From a bacterium (GTDB lineage: Bacteria; Pseudomonadota; Gammaproteobacteria; Burkholderiales; Burkholderiaceae_C): DNA of 64,000 nucleotides. A program made the translations under genes and the position numbers. Position 1 is the first letter of the stretch. Every line of letters begins with the position of its first letter. The stretch lies in contig JAVBXK010000044.1 of NCBI GenBank assembly GCA_030824555.1, positions 1 to 64,000 of the forward strand, in the 5' to 3' direction. The notes under the pieces were generated by a model. That model did no database searches. It saw only the letters and a list, made by a program, of their open reading frames with translations, and was not told where the DNA came from. This document shows positions 53,908-63,931 of the stretch, in pieces.

Positions 53908-56649
53908 ATGCTGCCCTTGAACTCCACTCTCCCGTCGCCCCCCCTTCCGCGTCATGCCCAAACGTTCGAGCAGGTGCTGCTCGACTTGCAAACGCATGAC
54001 CAGGGGCTGAGCGCACAGCAGGCATTTGAGCGGCTGGCGCAGCACGGCCCCAACCGCCTGGCCGACATCCCACCACCCAGTGCCTGGGTTCGGCTGGCGC
54101 GACAGTTTCACAACCTGTTGCTGTATGTGCTGATGGGGGCGGCTGTGGTCACTGCCATGTTGGGGCATTGGGTGGATTCGGGCGTCATCGCTGCCGTGGT
54201 GTGCCTGAATGCCGTGATCGGGTTCATCCAAGAGGGCAAGGCCGAAGCAGCCCTGGCCGCCATCCGCCACATGCTCAGCCCCCATGCCCAGGTGCTGCGC
54301 GATGGTCGGTTGACCGATGTCGATGCCGCAGACCTGGTGCCTGGCGATGTGGTGCAACTCGCCTCGGGCGACCGCTTGCCCGCCGATGTGCGCCTGTTGA
54401 TGGCCCGCAACTTCCATGTGGACGAAGCAGCGCTGACAGGTGAATCGGTGCCGGTCGCCAAATCAGTGGTGCCTGTGGTGGCAGATGCCACCATTGGGGA
54501 CCGCACCTGCATGGCCTATGCGGGCACGCTGGTCACGCGGGGGCAGGCGCGTGCCGTGGTGGTGACCACCGGTAACCAGACCGAAATCGGCCGCATCGGT
54601 CGCATGCTGGCCGAGGTGGAGTCCACCACCACACCGCTGCTGCGGCAGATGGCCGTTGTGGGCCGCACGCTGACGCTGCTCATCCTGTGTGTGGCTGCGG
54701 TGCTGTTCGGTTTTGGCGTGTGGGTGCGCGGCATGCCCGCGGGGGACATGTTCATGGCGGCAGTGGGGCTGGCAGTGGCGGCCATTCCCGAGGGCTTGCC
54801 CGCCATCATGACCATTGGGCTGGCCATCGGTGTGCAGCGCATGGCCAGGCGCCATGCCGTCATCCGGCGGCTGCCCGCTGTGGAGGCGTTGGGGTCGGTC
54901 ACGGTCATCTGCTCTGACAAAACCGGCACGCTGACCCGCAATGAAATGACGGTGCAACGCGTTTTGCTGGCCGGGCAGGCGCTGGCCGTGCAAGGTGCCG
55001 GTTATGCGCCGGTGGGGGCCATCGACAGCGCCGATCATGCGGCCCTGGCGCCACTGTTGCAGGCGGCGGCCTTGTGCAACGATGCGCATCTGGCATCAGT
55101 GGACGGTGCGTGGACGCTGACCGGCGACCCCACCGAGGGCGCGTTGCTCACCCTGGCCATGAAGGGCGGGTTGCAACCCGCGCCGCTGCGCCAGGCCAGC
55201 AGTCGGGTGGACGTGGTGCCGTTCGAGTCCGATTACCGCTACATGGCCACGCTGCATGCCAACCCATCGGGTACGGGCACCGTGGCGTGGGTGAAAGGCG
55301 CGCCCGAGCGCTTGCTGGCGCACTGCAGCCATGTGCTGCAGGCCGATGGGGCACAGGCCCCGCTGGACGCGGCGCAGTGGCACGACGCCGTCGAGGCCCA
55401 GGCCCGACAGGGCCGCCGCGTGTTGGCGCTGGCCTGCAAAACCCTGCCTGCCGACCAGGTCAGGCTGGACCATGCCGATGTGGCCCATGGCCTGGTGCTG
55501 CTGGGGCTGGTGGCCATCATCGACCCGCCCCGCGAAGAGGCCGTGCGCGCGGTGGCGCAATGCCAGCGGGCCGGTATCCGGGTGGTGATGATCACCGGCG
55601 ACCACGGCGTGACCGCCAGTGCCATCGCAGGCCAACTGGGCATGGGTGTGCCGGGTGACACGCTGGCGGCCCTGACCGGCCCCGAGCTGGAGACCATGAG
55701 CGACGCCGAATTGCAACAGGCCGTTCGCAGCACCCGCGTGTTTGCACGTGCCAGCCCGGAGCACAAAATCCGCCTGGTACGTGCGCTGCAAGCCAATGGC
55801 GAGGTGGTGGCCATGACCGGTGACGGCGTGAACGATGCGCCCGCACTCAAACAGGCCGATGTGGGCGTCGCCATGGGCATGAAGGGCACCGAAGCCGCCA
55901 AGCAAGCCGGTGCCATCGTGCTGGCCGACGACAATTTCGCGTCCATTGCCCACGCGGTGGAAGAGGGCCGCACGGTTTACGACAACCTGAAAAAAACCAT
56001 CACCTTCCTGTTGCCCATCAACGGCGGCGAGTCGCTCTCGCTGCTGCTGGCCATCCTGTTGGGTGTGGCTTTGCCCATTGCCCCGGCGCAAATTTTGTGG
56101 GTGAACATGGTCAGCTCCATTGCGCTGGCGCTGGTACTGGCGTTCGAGCCCACCGAGCGCGACGTGATGAGCCGCCCGCCCCGGCTGCCCGATGAACCCA
56201 TGCTGTCCGCTTTCGTGATGTGGCGCATCTGTTTCGTTTCAGTGTTGTTCATGGCCGGCATTTTTGGCATGCACGGCTGGGCGCTGTCGTGGGGCGCTGA
56301 CGAGGCGACGGCGCGCACGGTGGCTGTCAACACCCTGGTGTCCATGGAGGTGTTCTACCTGTTCAGCGTGCGCTACCTCAAGTCGCCCTCGTTCACCTGG
56401 CAGGGGGTGAAGGGCACGCCGCTGGTGCTGATGTCGATCGCAGCGGTCGTGTGTTTGCAACTGCTGTTCACGTACGCCCCGTTCATGCACGCGCTGTTCG
56501 AATCCCGGTCGCTGGCCTGGCACACCTTGATGGCCATCGTGGCCGCTGGTGCGGCGGTGCTGTTTGTTCTGGAGCTTGAGAAACTGGTATTGCGGCGCCT
56601 GGGGGTGGGGCAATCTGTGGGTGACGCCCGCGTGGGTCGTCGGCCATGA
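53908..56649 (+). CDS. P2-type cation-transporting ATPase
   Basis: An ATP-driven cation pump of 913 residues. It has the actuator TGES (177-180), the phosphorylated Asp337 in [22 protein letters not shown] in the nucleotide region, the hinge [17 protein letters not shown], and the membrane motif IPEGLPA. PEGLP in helix 4 is typical of P2 pumps (Ca2+ or Na+/K+/H+-like) rather than heavy-metal pumps, and no CPC motif or heavy-metal N-terminal domain is present. The ion is therefore uncertain; Ca2+ or Na+ are the best guesses. Its stop overlaps the start of the Na/Pi cotransporter by four bases (ATGA), so the two products are made together. Confidence 0.94.
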   Translation: MLPLNSTLPSPPLPRHAQTFEQVLLDLQTHDQGLSAQQAFERLAQHGPNRLADIPPPSAWVRLARQFHNLLLYVLMGAAVVTAMLGHWVDSGVIAAVVCLNAVIGFIQEGKAEAALAAIRHMLSPHAQVLRDGRLTDVDAADLVPGDVVQLASGDRLPADVRLLMARNFHVDEAALTGESVPVAKSVVPVVADATIGDRTCMAYAGTLVTRGQARAVVVTTGNQTEIGRIGRMLAEVESTTTPLLRQMAVVGRTLTLLILCVAAVLFGFGVWVRGMPAGDMFMAAVGLAVAAIPEGLPAIMTIGLAIGVQRMARRHAVIRRLPAVEALGSVTVICSDKTGTLTRNEMTVQRVLLAGQALAVQGAGYAPVGAIDSADHAALAPLLQAAALCNDAHLASVDGAWTLTGDPTEGALLTLAMKGGLQPAPLRQASSRVDVVPFESDYRYMATLHANPSGTGTVAWVKGAPERLLAHCSHVLQADGAQAPLDAAQWHDAVEAQARQGRRVLALACKTLPADQVRLDHADVAHGLVLLGLVAIIDPPREEAVRAVAQCQRAGIRVVMITGDHGVTASAIAGQLGMGVPGDTLAALTGPELETMSDAELQQAVRSTRVFARASPEHKIRLVRALQANGEVVAMTGDGVNDAPALKQADVGVAMGMKGTEAAKQAGAIVLADDNFASIAHAVEEGRTVYDNLKKTITFLLPINGGESLSLLLAILLGVALPIAPAQILWVNMVSSIALALVLAFEPTERDVMSRPPRLPDEPMLSAFVMWRICFVSVLFMAGIFGMHGWALSWGADEATARTVAVNTLVSMEVFYLFSVRYLKSPSFTWQGVKGTPLVLMSIAAVVCLQLLFTYAPFMHALFESRSLAWHTLMAIVAAGAAVLFVLELEKLVLRRLGVGQSVGDARVGRRP

Positions 56650-58289
56650 CCATGTGGACGTTGATGGCAACATTGGCGGGCGGTGTCGGTCTGTTCCTGT
56701 TGGGCATGACCATGATGAGCGACGGGTTGCGCCTGGCGGCAGGCCCCTCCCTGGAGCGCATCCTGCGTGCAGCCACACGCACGCGCTGGCATGGCCTGGG
56801 TTCGGGGGTGCTGGTCACGTCTCTGGTGCAGTCGTCCAGTGCCGTCACGGTGGCCACCATCGGGTTCGTCAATGTCGGTCTGTTGTCGTTGGGCGGTGCC
56901 TTGTGGGTGCTGTTCGGTGCCAACGTGGGCACCACCATGACAGGGTGGATCGTGGCCCTGGTCGGTTTGAAGTTCAAAGTCGAGGCCCTGGCCATGCCGC
57001 TGGTGGGGTTGGGCGTGGCCTTGCAGCTCAGCGGTGCGGGCAAACGCCGGGGCGCGGTCGGGGGTGCGTTGGCAGGTTTCGGGCTGCTGTTCATGGGCAT
57101 CGCACTGTTGCAACAGGCGTTTGGCGGCCTGGCTGCACAGGTTGAGCTGCCATCGGGCACGGGCATGCTGTCTGTGCTGACACAAATGCTGGTGGGTGTG
57201 CTCATGACGGTGTTGATGCAGTCCTCCAGTGCAGCCATGACGGTGGTGCTCACGGCAGCCCAAGGCGGCCTCCTGACGCCTGAAGGTGCTGCTGCGGTGG
57301 CCATCGGGGCCAATATCGGCACCACCACCACGGCTTTGCTGGCCACCCTGGGTGCCACCGCCAATGCCAAGCGTGCGGCCGTGGCGCATGTGATGTTCAA
57401 CGTGGTCACGGCTGTGGTTGCGCTGGCGTTGTTGCCCTGGATGCTGGCCGCCACCCGCGCTGCGGGCGCGTGGCTGAACCTGCCACCCGACCCAGCCACC
57501 CAGTTGGCGTTGTTCCACACCTGCTTCAACCTGTTGGGCGTGGCCCTGATGTGGCCTGTCGTGGGCAAGCTCAGCGCCTGGCTGAACACCTTGTTCCAGG
57601 GGCGCGAGGGCGGTGCCGGTGTGCCGCAGTTCATTGACCACACCCTGGTCAGGGTGCCCGCACTGGCCACAGAAGCACTGGGCCGCGAACTCCAACGCCT
57701 GGGTCATCTGGCGGAAGATCTGTTGCGCCAGGCTGCTCACGGGGCCTCCGATGACGACATGCGACGGGGTCATGCCGTGTTCCTGGCACTGGATGCCGCC
57801 ATCCAGCAGTTTGTTCAGTCGCTCAGTCGCGAGACGATGTCTGCCGCCAGCAGCGAGGCGCTGGCCCACCAGCTTCGGATCCGCTGGTATCACCAAACCA
57901 GTGCCGAGCTGGCGTTGGCCGCGCACGCCGCAGGCGGCACAGCCGAAACGGCCATCTTTTCCATGGGCAGTCAGACCCTGTGGGCCACTTTCATTCAAGC
58001 ACTCGACGGGGTGCTGGACGCGAGTGACCCCTTGCACCACCAGGCCCCGTTGGACCCCAGTGGGGCCCTTGAATTGGGGCAGCTTGAGCAGGCACAAGAT
58101 GCATTGGCTGCTGCACACAGCGTGCTGAAAGCGCATTGGTTGTCCGAGGCGGCGTCCGGTCTGTTGAGCTTGACGGCACTGGATGCCCACTTGCACCGGG
58201 TAGCTGCCCTGCGAGATGCCGCCATTCACATGACCAAGGCCAGCCGCTGGTCCTGGTTGCGCGAGGGCCCGCCTCGGTCAGAGGTTTAA
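56646..58289 (+). CDS. Na/Pi cotransporter family protein (NptA-like, PhoU C-terminus)
   Basis: A sodium-phosphate cotransporter of the PNaS/NptA type, 547 residues. Two inverted membrane repeats carry the family motifs: LVQSSSAVTVATIGFVN and LMQSSSAAMTVVLTAA, with GANVGTT and GANIGTT following each. The C-terminal 230 residues are helical and PhoU-like (ELQRLGHLAEDLLRQA). The ATG overlaps the ATPase stop. Phosphate uptake together with a cation pump suggests that the pump maintains the sodium gradient or balances cation and phosphate, but this is inference from coupling. Confidence 0.93.
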   Translation: MTMWTLMATLAGGVGLFLLGMTMMSDGLRLAAGPSLERILRAATRTRWHGLGSGVLVTSLVQSSSAVTVATIGFVNVGLLSLGGALWVLFGANVGTTMTGWIVALVGLKFKVEALAMPLVGLGVALQLSGAGKRRGAVGGALAGFGLLFMGIALLQQAFGGLAAQVELPSGTGMLSVLTQMLVGVLMTVLMQSSSAAMTVVLTAAQGGLLTPEGAAAVAIGANIGTTTTALLATLGATANAKRAAVAHVMFNVVTAVVALALLPWMLAATRAAGAWLNLPPDPATQLALFHTCFNLLGVALMWPVVGKLSAWLNTLFQGREGGAGVPQFIDHTLVRVPALATEALGRELQRLGHLAEDLLRQAAHGASDDDMRRGHAVFLALDAAIQQFVQSLSRETMSAASSEALAHQLRIRWYHQTSAELALAAHAAGGTAETAIFSMGSQTLWATFIQALDGVLDASDPLHHQAPLDPSGALELGQLEQAQDALAAAHSVLKAHWLSEAASGLLSLTALDAHLHRVAALRDAAIHMTKASRWSWLREGPPRSEV

Positions 58290-58350
58290 ACTGACCGGAT
58301 GGTCTTGGCGGCACCGTCATGGCTTGTTCATCAACTTATTTGTAACGCCC

Positions 58351-59655
58351 ATGGTCCCCCATCTTGTTACCGCGCTCAATGGTCCCATCAACGAGCTGGA
58401 GCAGCGCATCCTGGAGTCGACACCCGTCATCGAGCGCTGGTTCAGGTTGGAGTGGATGGAACACACGCCGCCGTTCTACAGCTCGGTGGACGTGCGCAAC
58501 GCCGGCTTCAAGCTGGCCCCGGTGGACACCTGCCTGTTTCCAGGTGGCTGGAACAACCTGTCCCCCGAGATGCTGCCGCTGGCGGTGCAGGCGGCCATGG
58601 CGGCCATCGAAAAAATCTGCCCCGAGGCCAAAAACCTGCTGCTCGTGCCGTCGGCCCAGACGCACAACACGTTCTACCTGAGCAACCTGTCACGCTTGGC
58701 CCAGATATTCAACCTGGCCGGGTTGAACGTGCGGCTGGGGTCGCTCAGCGCCGATTTGAAAGAGCCTGTGCAACTGGAGGTGCCCGGTGGCGCACCGCTG
58801 ACGCTGGAGCCGCTGCAACGTGGCAAGCGCCGCCTGGGGTTGAAGCACTTCGACCCGTGCACCATTTTGCTGAACAACGACCTGTCTGCCGGGGTGCCCG
58901 GCATCCTGGAAGACCTGCACGAGCAATACCTGTTGCCGCCGCTGCACGCAGGCTGGCCCACGCGCCGGCACAGCACGCATTTCCGTCTGTACGAAGAGCT
59001 GGCCAAGCGATTTGCCAAGGTGCTGGGCATGGACCACTGGCTCATCAACCCGGCCTGCGCACCTTGCGGCGAACTTGACCTGACCACGCCTGCGGGTCTG
59101 GCAGCCCTGCAGGCACAGGTCGATGTCGTGCTGACCAAAACCCGGCGCAAGTACAAAGAGTACGGCATCAACGAAAAGGCTTTCGCGGTCATCAAGCGCG
59201 ATGACGGGCGTGCCGATGTCGGCCCTTGGGTGGTGCGCGACGCGAAAGACGTGCCCGCGCTCGTGGCGGCTGCGCAGCTTGCCGGTCAGGCGACGGGTGC
59301 AGCCGCACGCCAACCCCTGCAGGGGCCGTTTTTCGTGCAGGAAGGCGTGCTGAACAACGAGCGCATCAACGATGCCGTGGCCGAGCCTGTCGTCTACATG
59401 ATGGACCGTTACGTGGTGGGCGGCTTCTACCGGGTGCACGCCGACCAGGCTGACCACCAGGGCATGAACGGCCCGGGGGCCAGCTTTTTGCCCCTGGCGT
59501 TTGACCAGAGCAACCACCTGCCCCAGCTGGGCGCGCGTCCCGGTGCAAGCGGTCCCAACCGCTTCTACATGTACGGCGTGATTGCCCGCCTGGGCATGTT
59601 GGCCGCCAGTTACGAGCTGGAAGCCACCGACCCCGACGCTGAAATTTACGACTGA
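58351..59655 (+). CDS. gshA: Glutamate-cysteine ligase (betaproteobacterial type)
   Basis: GshA joins glutamate and cysteine, the first step of glutathione synthesis. This 434-residue form is the beta/alphaproteobacterial type without the E. coli fold length. Recognisable parts are MVPHLVTALNGPINELEQRI at the start, RLEWMEHTPPFYSSVDVRNA, KLAPVDTCLFPGGWNNL, VVLTKTRRKYKEYGI and YVVGGFYRVH. I start at the ATG at 58351, where family homology begins; an in-frame TTG 27 bases earlier is less likely. gshB lies 3.3 kb downstream on the same strand, split from it by kup and benE. Confidence 0.95.
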   Translation: MVPHLVTALNGPINELEQRILESTPVIERWFRLEWMEHTPPFYSSVDVRNAGFKLAPVDTCLFPGGWNNLSPEMLPLAVQAAMAAIEKICPEAKNLLLVPSAQTHNTFYLSNLSRLAQIFNLAGLNVRLGSLSADLKEPVQLEVPGGAPLTLEPLQRGKRRLGLKHFDPCTILLNNDLSAGVPGILEDLHEQYLLPPLHAGWPTRRHSTHFRLYEELAKRFAKVLGMDHWLINPACAPCGELDLTTPAGLAALQAQVDVVLTKTRRKYKEYGINEKAFAVIKRDDGRADVGPWVVRDAKDVPALVAAAQLAGQATGAAARQPLQGPFFVQEGVLNNERINDAVAEPVVYMMDRYVVGGFYRVHADQADHQGMNGPGASFLPLAFDQSNHLPQLGARPGASGPNRFYMYGVIARLGMLAASYELEATDPDAEIYD

Positions 59656-59752
59656 GGCGGTGTGTCAAGCAGTGATTCATTGAAGTTGCTGCACCACAAC
59701 AGGCCGCCGGGGTGACTTGTTCCCCCGTGACTTGGGTGCGCTCGGACAGGCG

Positions 59753-59758
59753 CACAAT
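59753..59758 (+). promoter_or_regulatory. Possible -10 box upstream of kup
   Basis: CACAAT lies 41 bases before the kup GTG. TTGGGT at 59732-59737 is a possible -35 with a short 15-base spacer. This is a weak call. Confidence 0.25.
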
Positions 59759-59799
59759 CGCAGGTTTTCGGCTTTGAAATCCCGGCCTGCTCAGGTTGG

Positions 59800-61677
59800 G
59801 TGACTCACTTGTCTGCATCCAAATCATCCCTGGCTACGTTGACCCTTGGCGCCATCGGCGTGGTCTATGGCGACATCGGCACCAGCGTGCTGTACGCCAT
59901 CAAGGAAATTTTCGGTTCCGGCCATGTGCCGTTCACCACAGACAACGTGTTTGGCGTGTTGTCCATCGTGTTCTGGACGCTGACGGTCATCGTCTCGCTC
60001 AAATACGTGACGCTGGTGCTGCGCGCCGACAACCATGGCGAGGGTGGCCTGGTGGCCATGCTGGCGCTGGCATCGCAGTCGGTGAAGGACCGGCCACGGT
60101 TGCGCCGCTGGCTGCTGGTGGTGGGCATCTTCGGCACCTGTTTGTTTTATGGTGACGGTGTCATCACCCCGGCCATTTCGGTGCTGTCTGCCGTGGAGGG
60201 CCTGGAGGTCATTTCGCCTGCCTTCAAAAAGGGGGTGATCCCCATCACGCTGATCATCCTGTTTGGCCTGTTTGCGGTGCAAAAGCGCGGCACCACGGGC
60301 ATTGGCAAGTTTTTTGGCCCCATCACGGTGGTGTGGTTTGCGGTGATTGCGGCGTTGGGTGTGTGGCACATCGCCAGCAACCCGGCCATTTTGTGGGCCA
60401 TCAGCCCGCACTATGCGTTGATGTTCATGTTCAGCCAACCGGGCACCACCTTCATCATCCTGGGTGCGGTGGTGCTGTGCGTGACAGGCGGTGAGGCGCT
60501 GTATGCCGACATGGGGCACTTTGGCAAAAAACCCATTCGGGTGGCGTGGTTTGCCATCGTCATGCCTTCGCTGGCGCTGAATTACTTCGGTCAAGGCGCC
60601 TTGTTGCTGCAGAACCCTGAGGCCGTGAAAAACCCGTTCTACCTTATGGCCCCTGACTGGATGCTCATTCCTCTGGTGGGCCTGGCGACCATGGCCACGG
60701 TGATCGCGTCGCAGGCGCTCATTTCGGGGGCGTTCAGCGTCACCAAACAGGTGGTCCAGCTGGGTTACCTGCCACGCCTGCAGTTGCTGCACACCAGCGT
60801 GAAGGACACCGGGCAAATCTACATCCCCTTCGTCAACTGGGGCCTGTTCGTGACCATCGTGCTGGCCGTGGTCATGTTCAAGTCCAGCAGCAACCTGGCA
60901 GCGGCCTACGGCATTGCGGTGTGCACCGACATGCTCATCACCACGGTGCTGACGTTTTTTGTCATCCGCTACGGCTGGAAATACCCGCTGTGGCTGTGCC
61001 TGGGGGCCACGGGGTTTTTCTTTGTGGTGGACCTGGCGTTCTGGGCGTCCAACCTCATGAAGCTGTTTGACGGTGGCTGGTTCCCGCTGGCCATCGGTGG
61101 CGCGGTGTTTGCCCTCATGCTCACCTGGAAAGAAGGCCGCAAACTGTTGAGCGAAAAGCTGCGCGAGGACGCGCTGGACCTGCCCAGCTTCCTGGACGCC
61201 ATCTTCGTCAGCCCACCCGCACGGGTCGAGGGCACGGCCGTGTTCCTGACCGCCGAACTGGGCACGGTGCCCAACGCCTTGTTGCACAACCTGAAGCACA
61301 ACAAGGTGCTGCATGCGCAGAACCTGTTCGTGTCCGTCAAGCACCATGAAGTACCGTGGATTGCCATGGCCAAGCGTCTGGAAGTGGAAGACTTGGGGCA
61401 CGACTGCTGGCAGGTGGTCATTCACTATGGTTTCAAGAACGACCCCAACGTGCCCAAAGCGCTGGCGCTGATGAAGCCGCACGGTTGCGAGCTGGAAGCC
61501 ATGAGCACCAGCTACTTCCTGTCGCGCGACACCGTCATCCCCACGCTGGGTGGTGGCATGGCCCTGTGGCGCGAAAAAATATTTGCGCAGATGCACCGCA
61601 ACGCCAGTGGCGCTGCCGACTTCCTCAATTTGCCCAGCAACGCGGTGGTGGAATTGGGGTCGAAGGTGGAAATTTAA
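59800..61677 (+). CDS. kup: Low-affinity potassium transport protein Kup
   Basis: Kup imports K+ with protons. The 625-residue protein has twelve hydrophobic segments and family motifs [47 protein letters not shown] and the C-terminal cytoplasmic domain ([20 protein letters not shown] and following). It is complete. The start is GTG at 59800 with AGG 4 bases upstream; TTG at 59809 is an alternative. Its stop lies 3 bases before a dispersed repeat that leads into benE. It interrupts the gshA-gshB pairing. Confidence 0.96.
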   Translation: MTHLSASKSSLATLTLGAIGVVYGDIGTSVLYAIKEIFGSGHVPFTTDNVFGVLSIVFWTLTVIVSLKYVTLVLRADNHGEGGLVAMLALASQSVKDRPRLRRWLLVVGIFGTCLFYGDGVITPAISVLSAVEGLEVISPAFKKGVIPITLIILFGLFAVQKRGTTGIGKFFGPITVVWFAVIAALGVWHIASNPAILWAISPHYALMFMFSQPGTTFIILGAVVLCVTGGEALYADMGHFGKKPIRVAWFAIVMPSLALNYFGQGALLLQNPEAVKNPFYLMAPDWMLIPLVGLATMATVIASQALISGAFSVTKQVVQLGYLPRLQLLHTSVKDTGQIYIPFVNWGLFVTIVLAVVMFKSSSNLAAAYGIAVCTDMLITTVLTFFVIRYGWKYPLWLCLGATGFFFVVDLAFWASNLMKLFDGGWFPLAIGGAVFALMLTWKEGRKLLSEKLREDALDLPSFLDAIFVSPPARVEGTAVFLTAELGTVPNALLHNLKHNKVLHAQNLFVSVKHHEVPWIAMAKRLEVEDLGHDCWQVVIHYGFKNDPNVPKALALMKPHGCELEAMSTSYFLSRDTVIPTLGGGMALWREKIFAQMHRNASGAADFLNLPSNAVVELGSKVEI

Positions 61678-61680
61678 AGC

Positions 61681-61732
61681 TTTTTAGGCCTCTGTCGCTT
61701 GTCCGTAAAGCGCAGACAGCTCCTGTATTTGA
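61681..61732 (+). repeat. Dispersed 50-bp repeat, copy 7 (between kup and benE)
   Basis: TTTTTAGGCCTCTGTCGCTTG, given by GGCCTCTGTCGCTTG, then GTAAAGCGCAGACAGCT. CGCTT and AAGCG are the paired halves of its hairpin. It begins 3 bases after the kup stop and ends one base before the benE ATG, filling the whole gap. Confidence 0.78.
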
Positions 61733-61733
61733 T

Positions 61734-62933
61734 ATGAATTTCTGGCGCGATCTTTCCCTGTCAGCTGCCACGGCGGGGTTCGTGGCGGTGTTGGTGGGGT
61801 TCACCAGTTCGGTGGCCATCGTGTTCCAGGCAGCACAGGCGTTCGGGGCCACCCCGGCGCAAATCACCTCGTGGATGTGGGCATTGGGCCTGGGCATGGG
61901 GCTGTGTTCCGCTGTGCCCTCGTTGTGGCTGAAGCAGCCTGTCATGGTGGCATGGTCCACGCCCGGTGCAGCGGTGCTGGCATCGGCGGGCGTGGCGGCT
62001 GCGGCCAGCGGGGCAGGTTTTGCCATGGCCGATGCCGTGGGCGCGTTCATGGTGTGTGCCGTGCTCATCACCCTGGCCGGGGTCACCGGGTTGTTCGAGC
62101 GGCTCATGAACCGCATACCCATGGCGCTGGCCTCGGCCCTGTTGGCTGGGGTGCTGGCGCGGTTTGGTTTGCAGGCGTTTGCCGCAGCCCAAACCGCCTT
62201 GCCCCTGGTGTTGTCGATGCTGGCCGCCTACGTGCTGGGCAAGCGCTGGGTGCCGCGTTACGCGGTACCCGCCACGCTGGCGGTGGGCGTGGCGTGTGCC
62301 GCCCTGCAAGGCGACCTGGCTTGGCACGCCGTGCAGTTTGAACTGGCCCTGCCCGTGTTCACCGCGCCCGCGTTCAGCTGGCAGGCGGCCATCAGCCTGG
62401 CGTTGCCGCTGTTTGTGGTCACCATGGCATCACAGAACCTGCCAGGTGTGGCCGTGATGCGTGCCACGGGGTACGACCTGCCGGTGTCCAAACTCATCAC
62501 GCTCACCGGCGTGGTCACGCTGGTGCTGGCCCCGTTCGGGGCGTTTGCGCTCAACTTCAGCGCCATCACCGCCGCCATTTGCATGGGGCCTGAGGCACAC
62601 GCGGACAAAGCTCGCCGTTACGTGGCTGCCGTGGTGTGCGGCGGCATTTATGTGCTGATCGGGCTGTTCGGTGCGGTGGTCACCGGGCTGCTGACGGCTT
62701 TCCCCAAAGAGCTGGTGGTGGCCATTGCCGGGCTGGCACTGTTGGGCAGCATCGGTGGTGGCCTGCACGCCGCGCTGGCCGACGAGCGCCACCGCGAGGC
62801 CGCGCTCATCACCTTCCTGGTCACGCTCAGCGGCGTGGTCGTTGGCGGTGTGGGCTCGGCCTTCTGGGGTGTGGTGGCCGGTGGGCTGGTGTTGTTTGTG
62901 CAACAGTATGGGCTCCGTCACAAGTCACATTGA
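61734..62933 (+). CDS. BenE family benzoate/proton symporter-like transporter
   Basis: An integral membrane protein of 399 residues with about twelve hydrophobic segments and BenE features: a first segment FVAVLVGFTSSVAIVFQAA, PVMVAWSTPGAAVLA, and MASQNLPGVAVMRATGYD. BenE proteins carry benzoate or related aromatic acids with protons; without benzoate catabolic genes nearby the substrate stays open. The start ATG at 61734 directly follows a dispersed repeat. It ends 11 bases before gshB, so it is probably co-transcribed with it. Confidence 0.9.
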   Translation: MNFWRDLSLSAATAGFVAVLVGFTSSVAIVFQAAQAFGATPAQITSWMWALGLGMGLCSAVPSLWLKQPVMVAWSTPGAAVLASAGVAAAASGAGFAMADAVGAFMVCAVLITLAGVTGLFERLMNRIPMALASALLAGVLARFGLQAFAAAQTALPLVLSMLAAYVLGKRWVPRYAVPATLAVGVACAALQGDLAWHAVQFELALPVFTAPAFSWQAAISLALPLFVVTMASQNLPGVAVMRATGYDLPVSKLITLTGVVTLVLAPFGAFALNFSAITAAICMGPEAHADKARRYVAAVVCGGIYVLIGLFGAVVTGLLTAFPKELVVAIAGLALLGSIGGGLHAALADERHREAALITFLVTLSGVVVGGVGSAFWGVVAGGLVLFVQQYGLRHKSH

Positions 62934-62944
62934 CACCTCCACAC

Positions 62945-63931
62945 ATGCAAGTCCTCATCGTTGCCGACCCCATCGAATCCTTCAAAACCCACAAGGACAC
63001 CACCTACGTGATGATGCGCGAGGCGCAGCGGCGCGGGCACAGCGTGGCGGTGTGCTTGCCCGCCGACCTGGCCTGGCAAAGTGGGCAGCCCGTGACCGCT
63101 GCGGTGCGGCGCATCCGCCTGCTGGACATCACGCCGGCCTACGGGGCCACGCAAGCCACCCAGCCATGGTTCGAAGAAGCGGCTGCCGACACAGGCCGCA
63201 CGGCGTTGAAGGACTTTGATGCCGTGCTGATGCGCAAAGACCCGCCGTTCGATGCCGAATTCATCTACGCCACCCACCTGCTGGAACAGGCCGAGCGCGA
63301 AGGCGCCAAGGTGTTCAACCAACCCGCTGCGTTGCGCGATCACCCTGAAAAGCTGGCGCTGATGCAGTTCCCGCAGTACGCGCCGCCCACGCTGGTCACG
63401 CGCAGCGCGGCCGACGTGAAAGCTTTCCATGCCGAGCACGGCGACATCATCCTGAAGCCTCTGGACGGCATGGGGGGCATGGGCATCTTCCGCGTGAAGG
63501 CCGATGGGCTCAACCTGGGCTCCATCATCGAGACGCTGAACCTGGACGGTGCCCAGACGCTGATGGTGCAGCGCTATCTGCCCGAGATTGTGGAAGGCGA
63601 CAAACGCGTGCTGGTGATTGGCGGCAAGCCCGTGCCCTTCAGCCTGGCGCGCATCCCGCAGGGCAACGAGGTGCGCGGCAACCTGGCTGCTGGGGGCAAA
63701 GGCGTGGCCATGGCATTGACCGAACGCGAGCGCGAGATTGCCGAGGCCTTGGGCCCCACCCTGGCCGCACGCGGCCTGCTGCTGGTGGGCCTGGACGTGA
63801 TCGGCGGCCGCCTGACCGAAGTCAATGTGACCAGCCCCACCTGTTTCCAGGAAATCACCCAGCAAATGGGTTTCGATGTGGCGGCGATGTTTGTGGATGC
63901 GCTGGAGGCAGCGTTGGCCGCCGCCAGCTGA
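62945..63931 (+). CDS. gshB: Glutathione synthetase
   Basis: GshB adds glycine to gamma-glutamylcysteine with ATP. The 328-residue ATP-grasp protein starts MQVLIVADPIESFKTHKDTT, has the RKDPPFDAEFIYATHLL motif, the glycine-rich loop KPLDGMGGMGIFR, VQRYLPEIVEGDKRVLVI and the metal-binding GLDVIGGRLTEVNVTSPT. All are intact. It starts 11 bases after benE and its stop overlaps the next start (TGATG). Confidence 0.97.
   Translation: MQVLIVADPIESFKTHKDTTYVMMREAQRRGHSVAVCLPADLAWQSGQPVTAAVRRIRLLDITPAYGATQATQPWFEEAAADTGRTALKDFDAVLMRKDPPFDAEFIYATHLLEQAEREGAKVFNQPAALRDHPEKLALMQFPQYAPPTLVTRSAADVKAFHAEHGDIILKPLDGMGGMGIFRVKADGLNLGSIIETLNLDGAQTLMVQRYLPEIVEGDKRVLVIGGKPVPFSLARIPQGNEVRGNLAAGGKGVAMALTEREREIAEALGPTLAARGLLLVGLDVIGGRLTEVNVTSPTCFQEITQQMGFDVAAMFVDALEAALAAAS

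Noticed and set aside
52645-54417. A 590-codon minus-strand open frame across proA and the ATPase
   Set aside because: It spans two confirmed genes on the other strand and shows the His/Gly/Gln bias of an antisense frame.
56373-58229. A 618-codon minus-strand open frame opposite the Na/Pi cotransporter
   Set aside because: Antisense shadow; no motif, and the plus-strand gene has all family motifs.
59824-61596. A 590-codon minus-strand open frame opposite kup
   Set aside because: Antisense shadow with a His/Gln/Arg-rich translation; kup is certain.
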